Made by a program: the position numbers and the translations under genes. DNA of 64,000 nucleotides from positions 1 to 64,000 of the forward strand of contig NZ_FZOI01000002.1 of NCBI RefSeq assembly GCF_900188385.1. Direction: 5' to 3'. Source of the stretch: Azospirillum sp. RU38E (GTDB taxonomy: Bacteria > Pseudomonadota > Alphaproteobacteria > Azospirillales > Azospirillaceae). The notes under the pieces were generated by a model. The model was not told the origin of the DNA. It searched no databases and saw only the letters and a program-made list of their open reading frames with translations. This document shows, in pieces, positions 60,293-64,000 of the stretch; position 1 is the stretch's first letter; every line of letters begins with the position of its first letter.

Positions 60293-60934
60293 TTAGCGCC
60301 AGGCGTAATTGAAGCTGATGGAAATGCGTTCGCTTTCCGCCTGGTTCAGCACCACCTCGTGCCGCAGCCAGCTTTCCCACAGCAGCAGCGTGCCGGGGGT
60401 GGGCTGCATGGGGACGAAGGGCTGCATGTCGCGGGGGGCCTTGGGCTTGCGCGGCGGGGCAGCCATCATCAGCGCCAGACGGGGATCTTCAAAGCGCAGC
60501 GCGCTGGCCCCTTCCGGGATTTCCACATAATAGGTGCCGCTGATGACGCTGTTGGGATGGATGTGCGAGCCGTGGAACCCGCCGGGGTCCAGCACATTGA
60601 TCCACAGGCTGTCCAGCTCCAGCTTGCGGTCGCCCAGGTTCCATTCCTGCAACTTGGCATAGGCCTTCACATGCCGGTCAAGCTGGCTTTTCAGCGTCTT
60701 CACCGCCGGGAAGCGCCAGGGCAGATCATCCAGGGAGGAATAGGACGTGTAGCCGGGATAGCCATTCTTGGCCGACCATTTCTGTCCGGCGGCATCATCC
60801 TCCGCTGCACTGCGGCAGCAGGCGGCCAGCTCGTCATTCAGCGGCAGCATCTCGGCCAGGAGGGCGCGATAGATGCGGGTGGCGAACAGGGTTTCGAGCG
60901 CCGGGGCGGCGGCTGGGGTTGTATCGTCGGTCAT
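60293..60934 (-). CDS. Putative 2OG-Fe(II) oxygenase
   Basis: The product is 213 aa from the ATG at 60934; a GTG at 60958 is also in frame. The sequence fits the small family of putative 2-oxoglutarate/Fe(II) oxygenases: NGYPGYTSYSSLDDLPW, then DSLWINVLDPGGFHGSHIHP with the H-x-H/D part of the iron triad, SGTYYVEIPEG, and PGTLLLWESWLRHEVVLNQ with the distal His. The substrate is unknown. It lies just downstream of the RTX protein gene at 60986 on the same strand, 51 bases apart, so co-transcription is possible. Confidence 0.82.
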   Translation of the reverse strand: MTDDTTPAAAPALETLFATRIYRALLAEMLPLNDELAACCRSAAEDDAAGQKWSAKNGYPGYTSYSSLDDLPWRFPAVKTLKSQLDRHVKAYAKLQEWNLGDRKLELDSLWINVLDPGGFHGSHIHPNSVISGTYYVEIPEGASALRFEDPRLALMMAAPPRKPKAPRDMQPFVPMQPTPGTLLLWESWLRHEVVLNQAESERISISFNYAWR

Positions 60935-60985
60935 GGGACCAGCATGTACGTCCGCCACCCCGGCTTCGTCAACCGGATCGGATGA

Positions 60986-62128
60986 TCAGATCAGGTCAGA
61001 CAGGGAGGAAACGGTGACGATGCGTCCTTCCGCCTCACCAAAGATCAGGTAATGGTCCAGCGGGTTCACTCCGGCCGCTTTCACATCACCATAGCGGGTC
61101 AGATAGTCGGACGTGTCGAAGAAAGCGGACGGGTCACGCCCCTCCCGCCAGCCATAATCCTGGAAATGCTGCCAGGCTGTGATTTGCCCCTTGTTGACGG
61201 CGTCGGCCACATCCTTGTTGGTGGACAGATAATAATCCTCGTCGAACAGCACATGCGGGTCGCGGCCTTCAAACCGACCATATTTGACGAAATGTTCCTC
61301 CCCGCTTGCCAGGAAGCCGGCCTTGACGGCGGCATCCACATCGGGATTTTGCTGGCGGTAGAAATTCTCGTCGAACAGGCCACCTTCCACCCGCTTCACA
61401 TGCGGGGCATCCAGCACGTTGACCCTGCCATTGATGACCAGGAGTTCCACATTGGTCAGCGTGTCCGTGCCTTCCGACGCCGTGGTGACACGGGTGGTGC
61501 CCTTGTCGGTGAAGATGGTGGCGGTACCCGTGGTGGCGATCACCACGGCATCGATGCCGCTGCCGCCATCGAACTTGTCATTCCCCTGCCCGCCATAAAG
61601 GATATCATCGCCGCCCAGCCCGTTGATCACATCATCGCCGGTGGTGCCATAAAGGGTATCAGCCTGGGCTGTACCATTCACAGTGTTGGTTGCCTGTGTC
61701 GGCACCTGTGCCACGGCAACGCCGTAATATCCGAAACTGCCGGGCACATATTGGAAGCCGACGGCCAGTTTATAGGTGCCGCTGCTGTTGGGCACGAAGT
61801 CGATAATCGTGTCTGACCGGGCGGATTCAACGATGCCGTAATCGCCCCCATCCTTGAAATCCATCAGGTAGCCCTGATTGTCATAGATGGACAGCCGGGT
61901 GGTATAATCGCTGGAGACGGAGACGAAATTATAGGTTTCGCCAGCCGTCAGATAGACGCTGATGAAATCGGTGATTTCAGATGTGGTCAGTGTACCGCCC
62001 AGGCTGTCGGAAATGCTGCCGTTGTTTTGCGCACCGGGTACCAGCGTCCCATCCGGGAAGCGCCATGATTCCAAGGCCCTGGTGTCGCTGGCATCCAGAT
62101 CCGTCCAATAGGGGTTCCGGCCCGTCAT
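60986..62128 (-). CDS. RTX-type calcium-binding protein with PPC domain and three C-terminal repeats
   Basis: The product is 380 aa. No signal peptide is present. Residues ~18-140 look like a PPC-type beta-sandwich; ~152-195 hold RTX nonapeptide-like repeats (GTTGDDVINGLGGDDILYGG); ~250-370 hold three ~38-residue repeats of the form FD-x3-YL-x2-NPDVA-x-AV followed by HF-x2-YG-x-EGRDP. RTX proteins without a signal are normally exported by type I secretion through a C-terminal signal and fold on binding Ca2+. It is a paralogue of the next gene. The role is unknown; surface attachment is a possibility. Confidence 0.8.
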   Translation of the reverse strand: MTGRNPYWTDLDASDTRALESWRFPDGTLVPGAQNNGSISDSLGGTLTTSEITDFISVYLTAGETYNFVSVSSDYTTRLSIYDNQGYLMDFKDGGDYGIVESARSDTIIDFVPNSSGTYKLAVGFQYVPGSFGYYGVAVAQVPTQATNTVNGTAQADTLYGTTGDDVINGLGGDDILYGGQGNDKFDGGSGIDAVVIATTGTATIFTDKGTTRVTTASEGTDTLTNVELLVINGRVNVLDAPHVKRVEGGLFDENFYRQQNPDVDAAVKAGFLASGEEHFVKYGRFEGRDPHVLFDEDYYLSTNKDVADAVNKGQITAWQHFQDYGWREGRDPSAFFDTSDYLTRYGDVKAAGVNPLDHYLIFGEAEGRIVTVSSLSDLI

Positions 62129-62344
62129 GATCCATTTACTCCCGCATTCGCCGCCATCTTTGTGGCGGTCTGGGGTTTGCCCATGGCGGGATATTGGCGT
62201 CTGATTGTGGCAGATTTAATTTTGAATTAAGCCTATTCCGCGAAATTCCCTGGTAGAGTGGAAATCAGGAAATGACGGGCCGGGATCGCCCCTTCGGCCC
62301 CGGCCCGCCACCCCTGTCAGCGTCCATCCCTTACCGGTTTTGCA

Positions 62345-63508
62345 TCAAAACCAGACGTCATGTCCGGTGGGGCTGGCAACGCTGACGTCTCGTCCCTCGG
62401 CATGGCCATGTTCAAGATAATGGTCCAAAGGGTTCATCCCTGCCGCGGCAACATCGGGATTGTCGTGCAGATAGGCGGCCCCGTTGAAATAAGCCGATGG
62501 GTCGCGCCCTTCACGCCAGCCATACAACTCGTAATGCTTCCAGGCAGTTATGCCACCCTGCTGCACGGCTGCGGCGACATCGGGGTTATGTTCCAGGTAG
62601 TAGCGGCTGTCGAACAGCGGCACGGCGTCACGGCCTTCGAACTGCCCATAGGCCAAGTAATGTTCCTGCCCACTCGCCAACCGGCCGCTGGCCACGGCGG
62701 CGGCGACGTCCGGGTTGTGGGCCAGGTAATATTGCTCATCGAACAGGCCGCCCGTGGTCATTTTGACGGATACCGGGTCCAGCACGTTCACCTTGCCGTC
62801 CACCACCAGCACCTCGACATCATAGAGATTGTCGGTGCCACCATTGGCCGTCACAATCGTGGTATGGTTGCCGACGGTGGTGATTGTGGCCGGTTCACCC
62901 TGGTTGTTGATAACCACCGCATCAATGCCGGCATCGCCATGCAGTTCGTCATTGCCAGGACCGCCGACCAGTACATCATTACCGGCCCCGCCATGGATTG
63001 TGTCGTTTCCGCTGCTGCCCAACAGCACATCGTCACCCGTACCACCGGTCAGGGCTTGCCCTGTTGTCGACGCGGTTGGCTGCGTGCCGGTTGATGCCAG
63101 TTCCGCCGTCACGCTGTAGCTGCCGGTGCGATGCAGCAGATCGCTGCTGTTGACCGCCAGCTTGTAGACGCCCGTATAGCTGGCGGTGAAGCCGACAACC
63201 GTATCCTGATGGTCTGCTTCGGTGATGCCGGCCTTGCTGCCATCCGTGGTGGTCAGCAGATAGCCGTCATTGTCGAACACGGAAAGGTCGGTTGGAAAAT
63301 CCGGAGAGGTGGAAGAAAAGGAATAGGTCTGGCCGGCCACCAGATGCACATCGATGAAATCGACCTGTTCGTGGGAGTGTATTTGGCCGGTTACGCTGGC
63401 CGGTGTATTCGCTGTCGGCGTCAGGTCGCCATCGGGTGATTTGAAACTGCTCAAGCTCCGTTCGATCGCCGCGCTTGTCTCGCTCCAGTGCGGGTCTCTC
63501 TCAGCCAT
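62345..63508 (-). CDS. RTX-type calcium-binding protein, paralogue of the preceding gene
   Basis: The product is 387 aa from the ATG at 63508 (63511 is adjacent). The layout matches the neighbour: a PPC-like domain (~18-135), RTX repeats (~155-196, GGTGDDVLLGSSGNDTIHGG), then three repeats at ~256-294, 299-336 and 341-374, each with NPDVAAA and ending EGRD. The repeats here are more regular than in the neighbour. A 216-base gap separates the two genes, so each may have its own promoter. No type I transporter is in the window. Confidence 0.8.
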   Translation of the reverse strand: MAERDPHWSETSAAIERSLSSFKSPDGDLTPTANTPASVTGQIHSHEQVDFIDVHLVAGQTYSFSSTSPDFPTDLSVFDNDGYLLTTTDGSKAGITEADHQDTVVGFTASYTGVYKLAVNSSDLLHRTGSYSVTAELASTGTQPTASTTGQALTGGTGDDVLLGSSGNDTIHGGAGNDVLVGGPGNDELHGDAGIDAVVINNQGEPATITTVGNHTTIVTANGGTDNLYDVEVLVVDGKVNVLDPVSVKMTTGGLFDEQYYLAHNPDVAAAVASGRLASGQEHYLAYGQFEGRDAVPLFDSRYYLEHNPDVAAAVQQGGITAWKHYELYGWREGRDPSAYFNGAAYLHDNPDVAAAGMNPLDHYLEHGHAEGRDVSVASPTGHDVWF

Positions 63509-63653
63509 CATGTCCTCCAGGGTTTCGCAGGGTCAGGGAAACCTGCGCGGCGAGTCATATGCTACAAGCGTGGAGGTTCGATTGAGATTTGCTGAAGGGC
63601 TGGTCGACCCCGCCATAATCGGTTCCCCCTTCCACCGTTTGTCACAGAGGCAG

Positions 63654-63679
63654 CCCCAGCCATGCCCCATGGGCTGGGG
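63654..63679. other. Hairpin in the gap between RTX gene and purT
   Basis: An imperfect inverted repeat CCCCAGCCATG / CATGGGCTGGGG with one bulged base and a 3-base loop, in the 258-base divergent region before purT. No U-tract follows, so it is more likely a leader structure or protein site than a terminator. Function is unknown. Confidence 0.45.
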
Positions 63680-63766
63680 CCGTGTGTCATTTCTTAGGCT
63701 GTTTGCGGGCGGCGATTGGCTGTATTTCGATGGCAACCAAATTCCTATCGGACGGAACGACCTGTC

Positions 63767-64000
63767 ATGTCCTTCACGGCGAAAATCCTGCTTCTGGGCT
63801 CCGGCGAGCTGGGCCGCGAATTCGTCATCTCCTCCAAGCGCCTGGGGGCGCAGGTGATCGCCTGCGACGCCTATGACAATGCGCCGGCCATGCAGGTGGC
63901 CGATGGGCGGGAAATCTTCCCCATGCTGGATGGGGAGAAGCTGCGTGCCGCCGTGGAAAAGCATCGCCCGGATTTCATCGTGCCGGAGGTGGAGGCCATC
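63767..64000 (+). CDS. purT: Phosphoribosylglycinamide formyltransferase 2 (5' part)
   Basis: The first 78 codons are in the window; the gene runs off the right edge. The N-terminus [20 protein letters not shown], then [17 protein letters not shown] and FIVPEVEAI, matches the ATP-grasp enzyme PurT, which makes formyl-GAR from GAR, formate and ATP in purine synthesis. The ATG at 63767 has only a weak ribosome site (GGACGGAACG farther upstream). It diverges from the RTX gene. Confidence 0.92.
   Translation, partial: MSFTAKILLLGSGELGREFVISSKRLGAQVIACDAYDNAPAMQVADGREIFPMLDGEKLRAAVEKHRPDFIVPEVEAI

Noticed and set aside
61003-61012. Third GTTTCCTCCC copy on the minus strand
   Set aside because: It encodes V-S-S-L at the end of an RTX gene and has no terminator directly after it, so it is likely chance.

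Overview
This 64 kb, GC-rich window reads as chromosome of a free-living, flagellated alphaproteobacterium, most likely in the Rhodospirillales/Azospirillaceae neighbourhood. The taxonomic evidence is the SciP (DUF1153) CtrA inhibitor beside flagellar genes, the divergent fliX/flgI pair followed by an alpha-type dksA, the ffs-dnaX-ybaB-recR order, the yfgM-bamB-der order, and FlcA-like LuxR regulators. No tRNA, rRNA, CRISPR array, transposase or prophage was seen. Most family names come from reading the proteins and from general knowledge, not from a database search.

Layout. 1-4.6 kb: plant-polysaccharide utilisation genes (start of a DapA-family gene, a large secreted DUF5695-like protein, a secreted GH43 arabinosidase/xylosidase) with two related palindromic operator-like sites. 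4.7-5.9 kb: two DUF892 (YciE-like) stress proteins, the second behind an EcfG-like promoter. 6.3-15.2 kb: a seven-gene cluster in which all six junctions are exact 4-base ATGA overlaps. It encodes two sugar-nucleotide epimerase-type domains (one fused to a clan-A glycoside hydrolase), a B12/radical SAM enzyme and four glycosyltransferases, three of them CgeB-like paralogues. This is the best candidate for an undescribed biosynthetic system. 15.2-17.3 kb: stress SDR, CBS protein and two small proteins. 17.4-24.4 kb: a catabolic block (tartrate/D-malate dehydrogenase, succinate-semialdehyde dehydrogenase, GNAT; divergent aldehyde dehydrogenase, nucleoside hydrolase, VOC protein, cupin). 24.8-29 kb: two chemoreceptors around a DoxX protein. 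29.1-32.7 kb: rpsD, a small lipoprotein and tex.

32.7-33.6 kb holds no protein gene but contains two convergent small-RNA candidates that share a GTTTCCTCCC core before a terminator. Next come otsB behind an EcfG-like promoter, three LuxR-type regulators (one with a degenerate receiver), and yfgM-bamB-der. A protein of unknown function and the flagellar block sciP, flgD, fliK, flgN-like, flgJ, flgI and fliX follow, with two good sigma-54 promoters and a CtrA-like site. Then come dksA, nudC, a TonB-dependent receptor, the SRP RNA gene, dnaX-ybaB-recR, a PAS protein, a PAP2 phosphatase, a TPR-like lipoprotein, a Bfd-type ferredoxin, a 2OG-Fe(II) oxygenase, two tandem RTX/PPC repeat proteins, and the start of purT at the right edge.

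The window links housekeeping (translation, replication repair, outer-membrane assembly), motility under CtrA/sigma-54 control and general stress response (EcfG-like sites before otsB and a DUF892 gene) with accessory carbohydrate functions. Promoters, operators and small RNAs are sequence-pattern inferences only.
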